A DNA stretch of 64,000 bases, taken from contig JAQNBH010000022.1 of assembly GCA_028752905.1 (NCBI GenBank), forward strand, positions 310,001 to 374,000. The letters are read 5' to 3'. Made by a program: the position numbers and the translations under genes. Source of the stretch: Cladorhizidae sp. MBARI D1340-BT2 (Eukaryota > Porifera > Demospongiae > Poecilosclerida > Cladorhizidae). Below the pieces are notes generated by a model. That model made no database searches. It saw only the letters and a program-made list of their open reading frames with translations, and was not told where the DNA came from. This document shows positions 49,701-64,000 of the stretch, piece after piece (positions within the stretch are counted from its first letter, which is position 1; each line of letters begins with the position of its first letter).

Positions 49701-52700
49701 TCGTAGATTATCCACACTTCACTGAATAGACTTGATGTATAGCTATTAAGATAGGACTCTCTAAGTGCTCTCTCTTGATACCAAACATCCATATAATCTG
49801 CACACTTCACTGTAATGGACTTGCAAGATAGGTATCTCTCAGTGTTCTCTATCTTGAGCTAAACATGTTAGCTTCATAGATTCTCCACACTTCACTGAAT
49901 AGACTTGATATATAGCTCTAAAGGTAGGCCTCTCTCTGTTCTCTCTCTTGATACCAAACATCCGTATATTCTGCATACATAGAATCACAAGATAGGTTTC
50001 TCTATGTGTTCTCTATCTTGATGCTAAACAGGTTAGCTTCATAGATTCTCCACACTTCACTGTATAAACTTGATATATAGCTATTAAGATAGGTCTCTCC
50101 CTGTGCTCTCTGTTGATATCAAACATCCATAATATTCTGCACACTTCACTGTAATGGACTTGATATGATTCGAATGATAGGTTTCATTATGTGTTCTCTA
50201 TCTTGATATTTGCCCTAATTTGGTCTATATGTTTCTCATTTTCCCCCCAAAAATCTTGTTATTTTGCCGTAAAGCTCATAACTTTCTACACTTTACCCCA
50301 AAAAGATAATCTTTATATCACCGGATAGCCCTTCTAATTATCTGTCTTTTGTACGTGCCAAAATTTTGAGTACTCTAAGCATTAGCAAGTTATGGTGATT
50401 TGAAGTGGTAAGGTTTGCGATCTTTCCTGGCGTTTTCCAGTTGCCAAAGCGGTGGCCTGCCAGTGAAAAACCACTACATTTATTGATAATCTGTTGACAT
50501 GTTGCAGATAAGGGTCTTCTCTATCAGTTGACAAACTCTGGTACTTTGGTCTTGTTAATTAGGACAGTTATGAATTGTACTCTTACTTGATGCTAAACAT
50601 GTTAGCTTCGTAGATTATCCACACTTCACTGAATAGACTTGATGTATAGCTATTAAGATAGGACTCTCTAAGTGCTCTCTCTTGATACCAAACATCCATA
50701 TATTCTGCACACTTCACTGTAATGGACTTGCAAGATAGGTATCTCTCAGTGTTCTCTATCTTGAGCTAAACATGTTAGCTTCATAGATTCTCCACACTTC
50801 ACTGAATAGACTTGATATATAGCTCTAAAGGTAGGCCTCTCTCTGTTCTCTCTCTTGATACCAAACATCCGTATATTCTGCATACATAGAATCACAAGAT
50901 AGGTTTCTCTATGTGTTCTCTATCTTGATGCTAAACAGGTTAGCTTCATAGATTCTCCACACTTCACTGTATAAACTTGATATATAGCTATTAAGATAGG
51001 TCTCTCCCTGTGCTCTCTGTTGATATCAAACATCCATAATATTCTGCACACTTCACTGTAATGGACTTGATATGATTCGAATGATAGGTTTCATTATGTG
51101 TTCTCTATCTTGATATTTGCCCTAATTGGGTCTATATGTTTCTCATTTCCCCCCCAAAAATCTTGTTATTTTGCCGTAAAGCTCATAACTTTTCTACACT
51201 TTACCCCAAAAAGATAATTTTTATATCACCGGATAGCCCTTCTAATTATCTGTCTTTTGTACGTGCCAAAATGTTGAGTACTCTAAGTATTAGCAAGTTA
51301 TGGTGATTTGAAGTGGTAAGGTTTGCGATCTTTCCTGGCGTTTTCCAGTTGCCAAAGCGGTGGCCTGCCAGTGAAAAACCACTACATTTATTGATAATCT
51401 GTTGACATGTTGCAGATAAGGGCCTTCTCTATCAGTTTTCAAACTCTGGGACTTTGGTCTTGTTAATTAGGGCAGTTATGAATTGTACTCTTACTTGATG
51501 CTAAACATGTTAGCTTCGTAGATTATCCACACTTCACTGAATAGACTTGATGTATAGCTATTAAGATAGGACTCTCTAAGTGCTCTCTCTTGATACCAAA
51601 CATCCATATAATCTGCACACTTCACTGTAATGGACTTGCAAGATAGGTATCTCTCAGTGTTCTCTATCTTGAGCTAAACATGTTAGCTTCATAGATTCTC
51701 CACACTTCACTGAATAGACTTGATATATAGCTCTAAAGGTAGGCCTCTCTCTGTTCTCTCTCTTGATACCAAACATCCGTATATTCTGCATACATAGAAT
51801 CACAAGATAGGTTTCTCTATGTGTTCTCTATCTTGATGCTAAACAGGTTAGCTTCATAGATTCTCCACACTTCACTGTATAAACTTGATATATAGCTATT
51901 AAGATAGGTCTCTCCCTGTGCTCTCTGTTGATATCAAACATCCATAATATTCTGCACACTTCACTGTAATGGACTTGATATGATTCGAATGATAGGTTTC
52001 ATTATGTGTTCTCTATCTTGATATTTGCCCTAATTTGGTCTATATGTTTCTCATTTTCCCCCCAAAAATCTTGTTATTTTGCCGTAAAGCTCATAACTTT
52101 CTACACTTTACCCCAAAAAGATAATCTTTATATCACCGGATAGCCCTTCTAATTATCTGTCTTTTGTACGTGCCAAAATTTTGAGTACTCTAAGCATTAG
52201 CAAGTTATGGTGATTTGAAGTGGTAAGGTTTGCGATCTTTCCTGGCGTTTTCCAGTTGCCAAAGCGGTGGCCTGCCAGTGAAAAACCACTACATTTATTG
52301 ATAATCTGTTGACATGTTGCAGATAAGGGTCTTCTCTATCAGTTGACAAACTCTGGTACTTTGGTCTTGTTAATTAGGACAGTTATGAATTGTACTCTTA
52401 CTTGATGCTAAACATGTTAGCTTCGTAGATTATCCACACTTCACTGAATAGACTTGATGTATAGCTATTAAGATAGGACTCTCTAAGTGCTCTCTCTTGA
52501 TACCAAACATCCATATATTCTGCACACTTCACTGTAATGGACTTGCAAGATAGGTATCTCTCAGTGTTCTCTATCTTGAGCTAAACATGTTAGCTTCATA
52601 GATTCTCCACACTTCACTGAATAGACTTGATATATAGCTCTAAAGGTAGGCCTCTCTCTGTTCTCTCTCTTGATACCAAACATCCGTATATTCTGCATAC

Positions 52701-55700
52701 ATAGAATCACAAGATAGGTTTCTCTATGTGTTCTCTATCTTGATGCTAAACAGGTTAGCTTCATAGATTCTCCACACTTCACTGTATAAACTTGATATAT
52801 AGCTATTAAGATAGGTCTCTCCCTGTGCTCTCTGTTGATATCAAACATCCATAATATTCTGCAAACTTCACTGTAATGGACTTGATATGATTCGAATGAT
52901 AGGTTTCATTATGTGTTCTCTATCTTGATATTTGCCCTAATTGGGTCTATATGTTTCTCATTTCCCCCCCAAAAATCTTGTTATTTTGCCGTAAAGCTCA
53001 TAACTTTTCTACACTTTACCCCAAAAAGATAATTTTTATATCACCGGATAGCCCTTCTAATTATCTGTCTTTTGTACGTGCCAAAATTTTGAGTACTCTA
53101 AGCATTAGCAAGTTATGGTGATTTGAAGTGGTAAGGTTTGCGATCTTTCCTGGCGTTTTCCAGTTGCCAAAGCGGTGGCCTGCCAGTGAAAAACCACTAC
53201 ATTTATTGATAATCTGTTGACATGTTGCAGATAAGGGTCTTCTCTATCAGTTGACAAACTCTGGTACTTTGGTCTTGTTAATTAGGACAGTTATGAATTG
53301 TACTCTTACTTGATGCTAAACATGTTAGCTTCGTAGATTATCCACACTTCACTGAATAGACTTGATGTATAGCTATTAAGATAGGACCCTCTAAGTGCTC
53401 TCTCTTGATACCAAACATCCATATATTCTGCACACTTCACTGTAATGGACTTGCAAGATAGGTATCTCTCAGTGTTCTCTATCTTGAGCTAAACATGTTA
53501 GCTTCATAGATTCTCCACACTTCACTGAATAGACTTGATATATAGCTCTATAGGTAGGCCTCTCTCTGTTCTCTCTCTTGATACCAAACATCCGTATATT
53601 CTGCATACATAGAATCACAAGATAGGTTTCTCTATGTGTTCTCTATCTTGATGCTAAACAGGTTAGCTTCATAGATTCTCCACACTACACTGTATAAACT
53701 TGATATATAGCTATTAAGATAGGTCTCTCCCTGTGCTCTCTGTTGATATCAAACATCCATAATATTCTGCACACTTCACTGTAATGGACTTTATATGATT
53801 CGAATGATAGGTTTCATTATGTGTTCTCTATCTTGATATTTGCCCTAATTGGGTCTATATGTTTTCTCATTTCCCCCCCAAAAATCTTGTTATTTTGCCG
53901 TAAAGCTCATAACATTTCTACACTTTACCCCAAAAAGATAATTTTTATATCACCGTATAGCCCTTCTAATTATCTGTCTTTTGTACGTGCCAAAATTTTG
54001 AGTACTCTAAGTATTAGCAAGTTATGGTGATTTGAAGTGGTAAGGTTTGCGATCTTTCCTGGCGTTTTCCAGTTGCCAAAGCGGTGGCCTGCCAGTGAAA
54101 AACCACTACATTTATTGATAATCTGTTGACATGTTGCAGATAAGGGCCTTCTCTATCAGTTGACAAACTCTGGGACTTTGGTCTTGTTAATTAGGGCAGT
54201 TATGAATTGTACTCTTACTTGATGCTAAACATGTTAGCTTCGTAGATTATCCACACTTCACTGAATAGACTTGATGTATAGCTATTAAGATAGGACTCTC
54301 TAAGTGCTCTCTCTTGATACCAAACATCCATATAATCTGCACACTTCACTGTAATGGACTTGCAAGATAGGTATCTCTCAGTGTTCTCTATCTTGAGCTA
54401 AACATGTTAGCTTCATAGATTCTCCACACTTCACTGAATAGACTTGATATATAGCTCTAAAGGTAGGCCTCTCTCTGTTCTCTCTCTTGATACCAAACAT
54501 CCGTATATTCTGCATACATAGAATCACAAGATAGGTTTCTCTATGTGTTCTCTATCTTGATGCTAAACAGGTTAGCTTCATAGATTCTCCACACTTCACT
54601 GTATAAACTTGATATATAGCTATTAAGATAGGTCTCTCCCTGTGCTCTCTGTTGATATCAAACATCCATAATATTCTGCACACTTCACTGTAATGGACTT
54701 GATATGATTCGAATGATAGGTTTCATTATGTGTTCTCTATCTTGATATTTGCCCTAATTTGGTCTATATGTTTCTCATTTCCCCCCCAAAAATCTTGTTA
54801 TTTTGCCGTAAAGCTCATAACTTTTCTACACTTTAACCCAAAAAGATAATTTTATATCACCGGATAGCCCTTCTAATTATCTGTCTTTTGTATGTGCCAA
54901 AATTTTGAGTACTCTAAGCATTAGCAAGTTATGGTGATTTGAAGTGGTAAGGTTTGCGATCTTTCCTGGCGTTTTCCAGTTGCCAAAGCGGTGGCCTGCC
55001 AGTGAAAAACCACTACATTTATTGATAATCTGTTGACATGTTGCAGATAAGGGCCTTCTCTATCAGTTGACAAACTCTGGGACTTTGGTCTTGTTAATTA
55101 GGGCAGTTATGAATTGTACTCTTACTTGATGGTAAACATGTTAGCTTCGTAGATTATCCACACTTCACTGAATAGACTTGATGTATAGCTATTAAGATAG
55201 GACTCTTTAAGTGCTCTCTCTTGATACCAAACATCCATATATTCTGCACACTTCACTATAATGGACTTGCAAGATAGGTATCTCTCAGTGTTCTCTATCT
55301 TGAGCTAAACATGTTAGCTTCATAGATTCTCCACACTTCACTGAATAGACTTGATATATGGCTCTAAAGGTAGGCCTCTCACTGTTCTCTCTCTTGATAC
55401 CAAACATCCGTATATTCTGCATACATAGAATCACAAGATAGGTTTCTCTGTGTTCTCTATCTTGATGCTAAACAGGTTAGCTTCATAGATTATCCACACT
55501 TCACTGTATAAACTTGATATATAGCTATTAAGATAGGTCTCTCCCTGTGCTCTCTGTTGATATCAAACATCCATAATATTCTGCACACTTCACTGTAATG
55601 GACTTGATATGATTCGAATGATAGGTTTCATTATGTGTTCTCTATCTTGATATTTGCCCTAATTTGGTCTATATGTTTCTCATTTTTCCACCAAAAATCT

Positions 55701-58700
55701 TGTTATTTTGCCGTAAAGCTCATAACTTTTCTACACTTTACCCAAAAAAGATAATTTTTATATCACCGGATAGCCCTTCTAATTATCTGTCTTTTGTACG
55801 TGCCAAAATTTTGAGTACTCTAAGCATTAGCAAGTTATGTTGATTTGAAGTGGTAAGGTTTGCGATCTTTCCTGGCGTTTTCCAGTTGCCAAAGCGGTGG
55901 CCTGCCAGTGAAAAACCACTACATTTATTGATAATCTGTTGACATGTTGCAGATAAGGGCCTTCTCTATCAGTTGACAAACTCTGGTACTTTGGTCTTGT
56001 TAATTAGGGCAGTTATGAATTGTACTCTTACTTGATGCTAAACATGTTAGCTTCGTAGATTATCCACACTTCACTGAATAGACTTGATGTATAGCTATTA
56101 AGATAGGACTCTCTAAGTGCTCTCTCTTGATACCAAACATCCATATATTCTGCACACTTCACTGTAATGGACTTGCAAGATAGGTATCTCTCAGTGTTCT
56201 CTATCTTGAGCTAAACATGTTAGCTTCATAGATTCTCCACACTTCAGTGAATAGACTTGATATATAGCTCTAAAGGTAGGCCTCTCTCTGTTCTCTCTCT
56301 TGATACCAAACATCCGTATATTCTGCATACATAGAATCACAAGATAGGTTTCTCTATGTGTTCTCTATCTTGATGCTAAACAGGTTAGCTTCATAGATTC
56401 TCCACACTTCACTGTATAAACTTGATATATAGCTATTAAGATAGGTCTCTCCCTGTGCTCTCTGTTGATATCAAACATCCATAATATTCTGCAAACTTCA
56501 CTGTAATGGACTTGATATGATTCGAATGATAGGTTTCATTATGTGTTCTCTATCTTGATATTTGCCCTAATTGGGTCTATATGTTTTCTCATTTCCCCCC
56601 CAAAAATCTTGTTATTTTGCCGTAAAGCTCATAACATTTCTACACTTTACCCAAAAAAGATAATTTTTATATCACCGGATAGCCCTTCTAATTATCTGTC
56701 TTTTATACGTGCCAAAATTTTGAGTACTCTAAGTATTAGCAAGTTATGGTGATTTGAAGTGGTAAGGTTTGCGATCTTTCCTGGCGTTTTCCAGTTGCCA
56801 AAGCGGTGGCCTGCCAGTGAAAAACCACTACATTTATTGATAATCTGTTGACATGTTGCAGATAAGGGCCTTCTCTATCAGTTGACAAACTCTGGGACTT
56901 TGGTCTTGTTAATTAGGGCAGTTATGAATTGTACTCTTACTTGATGCTAAACATGTTAGCTTCGTAGATTATCCACACTTCACTGAATAGACTTGATGTA
57001 TAGCTATTAAGATAGGACTCTCTAAGTGCTCTCTCTTGATACCAAACATCCATATATTCTGCACACTTCACTGTAATGGACTTGCAAGATGGGTATCTCT
57101 CAGTGTTCTCTATCTTGAGCTAAACATGTTAGCTTCATAGATTCTCCACACTTCACTGAATAGACTTGATATATAGCTCTAAAGGTAGGCCTCTCTCTGT
57201 TCTCTCTCTTGATACCAAACATCCGTATATTCTGCATACATAGAATCACAAGATAGGTTTCTCTATGTGTTCTCTATCTTGATGCTAAACAGGTTAGCTT
57301 CATAGATTCTCCACACTTCACTGTATAAACTTGATATATAGCTATTAAGATAGGTCTCTCCCTGTGCTCTCTGTTGATATCAAACATCCATAATATTCTG
57401 CACACTTCACTGTAATGGACTTGATATGATTCGAATGATAGGTTTCATTATGTGTTCTCTATCTTGATATTTGCCCTAATTGGGTCTATATGTTTTCTCA
57501 TTTCCCCCCCAAAAATCTTGTTATTTTGCCGTAAAGCTCATAACATTTCTACACTTTACCCAAAAAAGATAATTTTTATATCACCGGATAGCCCTTCTAA
57601 TTATCTGTCTTTTGTACGTGCCAAAATTTGGAGTACTCTAAGTATTAGCAAGTTATGGTGATTTGAAGTGGTAAGGTTTGCGATCTTTCCTGGCGTTTTC
57701 CAGTTGCCAAAGCGGTGGCCTGCCAGTGAAAAACCACTACATTTATTGATAATCTGTTGACATGTTGCAGATAAGGGCCTTCTCTATCAGTTGACAAACT
57801 CTGGGACTTTGGTCTTGTTAATTAGGGCAGTTATGAATTGTACTCTTACTTGATGCTAAACATGTTAGCTTCGTAGATTATCCACACTTCACTGAATAGA
57901 CTTGATGTATAGCTATTAAGATAGGACTCTCTAAGTGCTCTCTCTTGATACCAAACATCCATATATTCTGCACACTTCACTGTAATGGACTTGCAAGATG
58001 GGTATCTCTCAGTGTTCTCTATCTTGAGCTAAACATGTTAGCTTCATAGATTCTCCACACTTCACTGAATAGACTTGATATATAGCTCTAAAGGTAGGCC
58101 TCTCTCTGTTCTCTCTCTTGATACCAAACATCCGTATATTCTGCATACATAGAATCACAAGATAGGTTTCTCTATGTGTTCTCTATCTTGATGCTAAACA
58201 GGTTAGCTTCATAGATTCTCCACACTTCACTGTATAAACTTGATATATAGCTATTAAGATAGGTCTCTCCCTGTGCTCTCTGTTGATATCAAACATCCAT
58301 AATATTCTGCACACTTCACTGTAATGGACTTGATATGATTCGAATGATAGGTTTCATTATGTGTTCTCTATCTTGATATTTGCCCTAATTTGGTCTATAT
58401 GTTTCTCATTTCCCCCCCAAAAATCTCGTTATTTTGCCGTAAAGCTCATAACTTTTCTACACTTTACCCAAAAAAGATAATTTTTATATCACCGGATAGC
58501 CCTTCTAATTATCTGTCTTTTGTACGTGCCAAAATTTTGAGTACTCTAAGCATTAGCAAGTTATGGTGATTTGAAGTGGTAAGGTTTGCGATCTTTCCTG
58601 GCGTTTTCCAGTTGCCAAAGCGGTGGCCTGCCAGTGAAAAACCACTACATTTATTGATAATCTGTTGACATGTTGCAGATAAGGGTCTTCTCTATCAGTT

Positions 58701-61700
58701 GACAAACTCTGGTACTTTGGTCTTGTTAATTAGGACAGTTATGAATTGTACTCTTACTTGATGCTAAACATGTTAGCTTCGTAGATTATCCACACTTCAC
58801 TGAATAGACTTGATGTATAGCTATTAAGATAGGACCCTCTAAGTGCTCTCTCTTGATACCAAACATCCATATATTCTGCACACTTCACTGTAATGGACTT
58901 GCAAGATAGGTATCTCTCAGTGTTCTCTATCTTGAGCTAAACATGTTAGCTTCATAGATTCTCCACACTTCACTGAATAGACTTGATATATAGCTCTATA
59001 GGTAGGCCTCTCTCTGTTCTCTCTCTTGATACCAAACATCCGTATATTCTGCATACATAGAATCACAAGATAGGTTTCTCTATGTGTTCTCTATCTTGAT
59101 GCTAAACAGGTTAGCTTCATAGATTCTCCACACTACACTGTATAAACTTGATATATAGCTATTAAGATAGGTCTCTCCCTGTGCTCTCTGTTGATATCAA
59201 ACATCCATAATATTCTGCACACTTCACTGTAATGGACTTTATATGATTCGAATGATAGGTTTCATTATGTGTTCTCTATCTTGATATTTGCCCTAATTGG
59301 GTCTATATGTTTTCTCATTTCCCCCCCAAAAATCTTGTTATTTTGCCGTAAAGCTCATAACATTTCTACACTTTACCCCAAAAAGATAATTTTTATATCA
59401 CCGTATAGCCCTTCTAATTATCTGTCTTTTGTACGTGCCAAAATTTTGAGTACTCTAAGTATTAGCAAGTTATGGTGATTTGAAGTGGTAAGGTTTGCGA
59501 TCTTTCCTGGCGTTTTCCAGTTGCCAAAGCGGTGGCCTGCCAGTGAAAAACCACTACATTTATTGATAATCTGTTGACATGTTGCAGATAAGGGCCTTCT
59601 CTATCAGTTGACAAACTCTGGGACTTTGGTCTTGTTAATTAGGGCAGTTATGAATTGTACTCTTACTTGATGCTAAACATGTTAGCTTCGTAGATTATCC
59701 ACACTTCACTGAATAGACTTGATGTATAGCTATTAAGATAGGACTCTCTAAGTGCTCTCTCTTGATACCAAACATCCATATATTCTGCACACTTCACTGT
59801 AATGGACTTGCAAGATGGGTATCTCTCAGTGTTCTCTATCTTGAGCTAAACATGTTAGCTTCATAGATTCTCCACACTTCACTGAATAGACTTGATATAT
59901 AGCTCTAAAGGTAGGCCTCTCTCTGTTCTCTCTCTTGATACCAAACATCCGTATATTCTGCATACATAGAATCACAAGATAGGTTTCTCTATGTGTTCTC
60001 TATCTTGATGCTAAACAGGTTAGCTTCATAGATTCTCCACACTTCACTGTATAAACTTGATATATAGCTATTAAGATAGGTCTCTCCCTGTGCTCTCTGT
60101 TGATATCAAACATCCATAATATTCTGCACACTTCACTGTAATGGACTTGATATGATTCGAATGATAGGTTTCATTATGTGTTCTCTATCTTGATATTTGC
60201 CCTAATTTGGTCTATATGTTTCTCATTTCCCCCCCAAAAATCTCGTTATTTTGCCGTAAAGCTCATAACTTTTCTACACTTTACCCAAAAAAGATAATTT
60301 TTATATCACCGGATAGCCCTTCTAATTATCTGTCTTTTGTACGTGCCAAAATTTTGAGTACTCTAAGCATTAGCAAGTTATGGTGATTTGAAGTGGTAAG
60401 GTTTGCGATCTTTCCTGGCGTTTTCCAGTTGCCAAAGCGGTGGCCTGCCAGTGAAAAACCACTACATTTATTGATAATCTGTTGACATGTTGCAGATAAG
60501 GGTCTTCTCTATCAGTTGACAAACTCTGGTACTTTGGTCTTGTTAATTAGGACAGTTATGAATTGTACTCTTACTTGATGCTAAACATGTTAGCTTCGTA
60601 GATTATCCACACTTCACTGAATAGACTTGATGTATAGCTATTAAGATAGGACCCTCTAAGTGCTCTCTCTTGATACCAAACATCCATATATTCTGCACAC
60701 TTCACTGTAATGGACTTGCAAGATAGGTATCTCTCAGTGTTCTCTATCTTGAGCTAAAATGTTAGCTTCATAGATTCTCCACACTTCACTGAATAGACTT
60801 GATATATAGCTCTAAAAGGTAGGCCTCTCTCTGTTCTCTCTCTTGATACCAAACATCCGTATATTCTGCATACATAGAATCACAAGATAGGTTTCTCTAT
60901 GTGTTCTCTATCTTGATGCTAAACAGGTTAGCTTCATAGATTCTCCACACTTCACTGTATAAACTTGATATATAGCTATTAAGATAGGTCTCTCCCTGTG
61001 CTCTCTGTTGATATCAAACATCCATAATATTCTGCACACTTCACTGTAATGGACTTGATATGATTCGAATGATAGGTTTCATTATGTGTTCTCTATCTTG
61101 ATATTTGCCCTAATTTGGTCTATATGTTTCTCATTTTCCCCCCAAAAATCTTGTTATTTTGCCGTAAAGCTCATAACTTTTCTACACTTTACCCAAAAAA
61201 GATAATTTTTATATCACCGGATAGCCCTTCTAATTATCTGTCTTTTGTATGTGCCAAAATTTTGAGTACTCTAAGCATTAGCAAGTTATGGTGATTTGAA
61301 GTGGTAAGGTTTGCGATCTTTCCTGGCGTTTTCCAGTTGCCAAAGCGGTGGCCTGCCAGTGAAAAACCACTACATTTATTGATAATCTGTTGACATGTTG
61401 CAGATAAGGGTCTTCTCTATCAGTTGACAAACTCTGGTACTTTGGTCTTGTTAATTAGGGCAGATATGAATTGTACTCTTACTTGATGCTAAACATGTTA
61501 GCTTCGTAGATTATCCACACTTCACTGAATAGACTTGATGTATAGCTATTAAGATAGGACTCTCTAAGTGCTCTCTCTTGATACCAAACATCCATATATT
61601 CTGCACACTTCACTGTAATGGACTTGCAAGATAGGTATCTCTCAGTGTTCTCTATCTTGAGCTAAACATGTTAGCTTCATAGATTCTCCACACTTCACTG

Positions 61701-64000
61701 AATAGACTTGATATATAGCTCTAAAGGTAGGCCTCTCACTGTTCTCTCTCTTGATACCAAACATCCGTATATTCTGCATACATAGAATCACAAGATAGGT
61801 TTCTCTGTGTTCTCTATCTTGATGCTAAACAGGTTAGCTTCATAGATTATCCACACTTCACTGTATAAACTTGATATATAGCTATTAAGATAGGTCTCTC
61901 CCTGTGCTCTCTGTTGATATCAAACATCCATAATATTCTGCACACTTCACTGTAATGGACTTGATATGATTCGAATGATAGGTTTCATTATGTGTTCTCT
62001 ATCTTGATATTTGCCCTAATTTGGTCTATATGTTTCTCATTTTTCCACCAAAAATCTTGTTATTTTGCCGTAAAGCTCATAACTTTCTACACTTTACCCA
62101 AAAAAGATAATTTTTATATCATCGGATAGCCCTTCTAATTATCTGTCTTTTGTACGTGCCAAAATTTGGAGTACTCTAAGCATTAGCAAGTTATGTTGAT
62201 TTGAAGTGGTAAGGTTTGCGATCTTTCCTGGCGTTTTCCAGTTGCCAAAGCGGTGGCCTGCCAGTGAAAAACCACTACATTTATTGATAATCTGTTGACA
62301 TGTTGCAGATAAGGGCCTTCTCTATCAGTTGACAAACTCTGGTACTTTGGTCTTGTTAATTAGGGCAGTTATGAATTGTACTCTTACTTGATGCTAAACA
62401 TGTTAGCTTCGTAGATTATCCACACTTCACTGAATAGACTTGATGTATAGCTATTAAGATAGGACTCTCTAAGTGCTCTCTCTTGATACCAAACATCCAT
62501 ATATTCTGCACACTTCACTGTAATGGACTTGCAAGATAGGTATCTCTCAGTGTTCTCTATCTTGAGCTAAACATGTTAGCTTCATAGATTCTCCACACTT
62601 CACTGAATAGACTTGATATATAGCTCTAAAGGTAGGCCTCTCTCTGTTCTCTCTCTTGATACCAAACATCCGTATATTCTGCATACATAGAATCACAAGA
62701 TAGGTTTCTCTATGTGTTCTCTATCTTGATGCTAAACAGGTTAGCTTCATAGATTCTCCACACTTCACTGTATAAACTTGATATATAGCTATTAAGATAG
62801 GTCTCTCCCTGTGCTCTCTGTTGATATCAAACATCCATAATATTCTGCACACTTCACTGTAATGGACTTGATATGATTCGAATGATAGGTTTCATTATGT
62901 GTTCTCTATCTTGATATTTGCCCTAATTTGGTCTATATGTTTCTCATTTCCCCCCCAAAAATCTCGTTATTTTGCCGTAAAGCTCATAACTTTTCTACAC
63001 TTTACCCAAAAAAGATAATTTTTAAATCACCGGATAGCCCTTCTAATTATCTGTCTTTTGTACGTGCCAAAATTTTGAGTACTCTAAGCATTAGCAAGTT
63101 ATGGTGATTTGAAGTGGTAAGGTTTGCGATCTTTCCTGGCGTTTTCCAGTTGCCAAAGCGGTGGCCTGCCAGTGAAAAACCACTACATTTATTGATAATC
63201 TGTTGACATGTTGCAGATAAGGGTCTTCTCTATCAGTTGACAAACTCTGGTACTTTGGTCTTGTTAATTAGGACAGTTATGAATTGTACTCTTACTTGAT
63301 GCTAAACATGTTAGCTTCGTAGATTATCCACACTTCACTGAATAGACTTGATGTATAGCTATTAAGATAGGACTCTCTAAGTGCTCTCTCTTGATACCAA
63401 ACATCCATATATTCTGCACACTTCACTGTAATGGACTTGCAAGATAGGTATCTCTCAGTGTTCTCTATCTTGAGCTAAACATGTTAGCTTCATAGATTCT
63501 CCACACTTCACTGAATAGACTTGATATATAGCTCTAAAGGTAGGCCTCTCTCTGTTCTCTCTCTTGATACCAAACATCCGTATATTCTGCATACATAGAA
63601 TCACAAGATAGGTTTCTCTATGTGTTCTCTATCTTGATGCTAAACAGGTTAGCTTCATAGATTCTCCACACTTCACTGTATAAACTTGATATATAGCTAT
63701 TAAGATAGGTCTCTCCCTGTGCTCTCTGTTAATATCAAACATCCATAATATTCTGCACACTTCACTGTGATGGACTTGATATGATTCGAATGATAGGTTT
63801 CATTATGTGTTCTCTATCTTGATATTTGCCCTAATTGGGTCTATATGTTTTCTCATTTCCCCCCCAAAAATCTTGTTATTTTGCCGTAAAGCTCATAACA
63901 TTTCTACACTTTACCCAAAAAAGATAATTTTTATATCACCGGATAGCCCTTCTAATTATCTGTCTTTTGTATGTGCCAAAATTTTGAGTACTCTAAGTAT
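43727..64000 (+). repeat. Satellite array, block 6 (~22.3 monomers, continues past the window)
   Basis: No transposon interrupts the last 20 kb. Its first two monomers match those after element 4 (GATTTAAAGTGG near 44953). From GTTGGTATC at ~45574 it switches to the 22.05-kb series (offset 23,526 bp) but lacks the element found there. Between 46 and 53 kb two monomer types tend to alternate, one with TCACCGTATAGCC and one with AACTTTCTACAC or its relatives. Monomers at ~61086 and ~61995 are a third copy of the 34.3-36.1 kb pair (offset ~26,745 bp, sharing GCAGATATGAA). The final monomer is cut by the window edge. Confidence 0.97.
51448..60028 (+). repeat. Block duplication, right copy (offset 20,388 bp)
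   Basis: Counterpart of 31060-39640, with private changes such as GCAAACTTCAC near 52862 and 56493, GACTCTTTAAG near 55205, CACTATAATGG near 55256 and ATATGGCTC near 55357. The match ends near 60.03 kb, where the left copy switches to the series leading into element 5 and this copy does not. Confidence 0.85.

Noticed and set aside
1..64000. CRISPR-like array of regularly spaced repeats
   Set aside because: Units are ~908 bp and homologous along their whole length, so there are no unique spacers and no cas genes. This is a satellite, not a CRISPR array.
1..64000. Assembly artefact producing false tandem copies
   Set aside because: Not excluded outright, but private substitutions in elements and monomers and single-switch junctions argue that most copies are real. 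Copy number still needs read-depth support.

Overview
The window is eukaryotic satellite DNA, most likely from an animal. It has no working gene that I can identify. About 48.3 kb is a head-to-tail array of a roughly 908-bp monomer (about 53 copies, all in the same orientation). The other 15.7 kb is five copies of a 3,133-bp piggyBac-type DNA transposon. I infer a eukaryotic and probably metazoan host from the satellite architecture, the piggyBac (PGBD, DDE_Tnp_1_7) transposase remnant and its intron-like splice signals. I cannot name the species.

Layout: satellite 1-5347; element 1 5348-8480; satellite 8481-10299 (2 monomers); element 2 10300-13432; satellite 13433-17067 (4); element 3 17068-20200; satellite 20201-24743 (5); element 4 24744-27876; satellite 27877-40593 (14); element 5 40594-43726; satellite 43727-64000 (about 22.3, running off the window). 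All five elements have the same length and orientation and sit at the same nucleotide of the monomer (after base ~803, in a TTAA). They share a 2-bp deletion in the upstream flank and the same downstream flank variants. The economical reading is one transposition into one monomer, followed by amplification of the occupied unit with the satellite by unequal exchange.

The monomer has two parts: a ~400-bp head, and a tail of three ~168-bp subrepeats, each made of two related ~84-bp halves. The head contains a ~105-bp block (about monomer bases 223-326) that is nearly invariant across all copies, while bases ~40-180 carry most of the variants. Longer-range structure is visible as block duplications at offsets 3,636, 4,952, 7,676, 15,850, 20,388 and ~26,745 bp, with identifiable recombination junctions.

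The transposase lies on the minus strand and is a pseudogene: at least three frame breaks, a missing stretch, and a ~85-bp internal inversion that flips the GVDxxDQ region and destroys the third catalytic Asp. All five copies carry the same lesions, so they predate amplification. The element is non-autonomous but keeps perfect 13-bp terminal inverted repeats and TTAA flanks.
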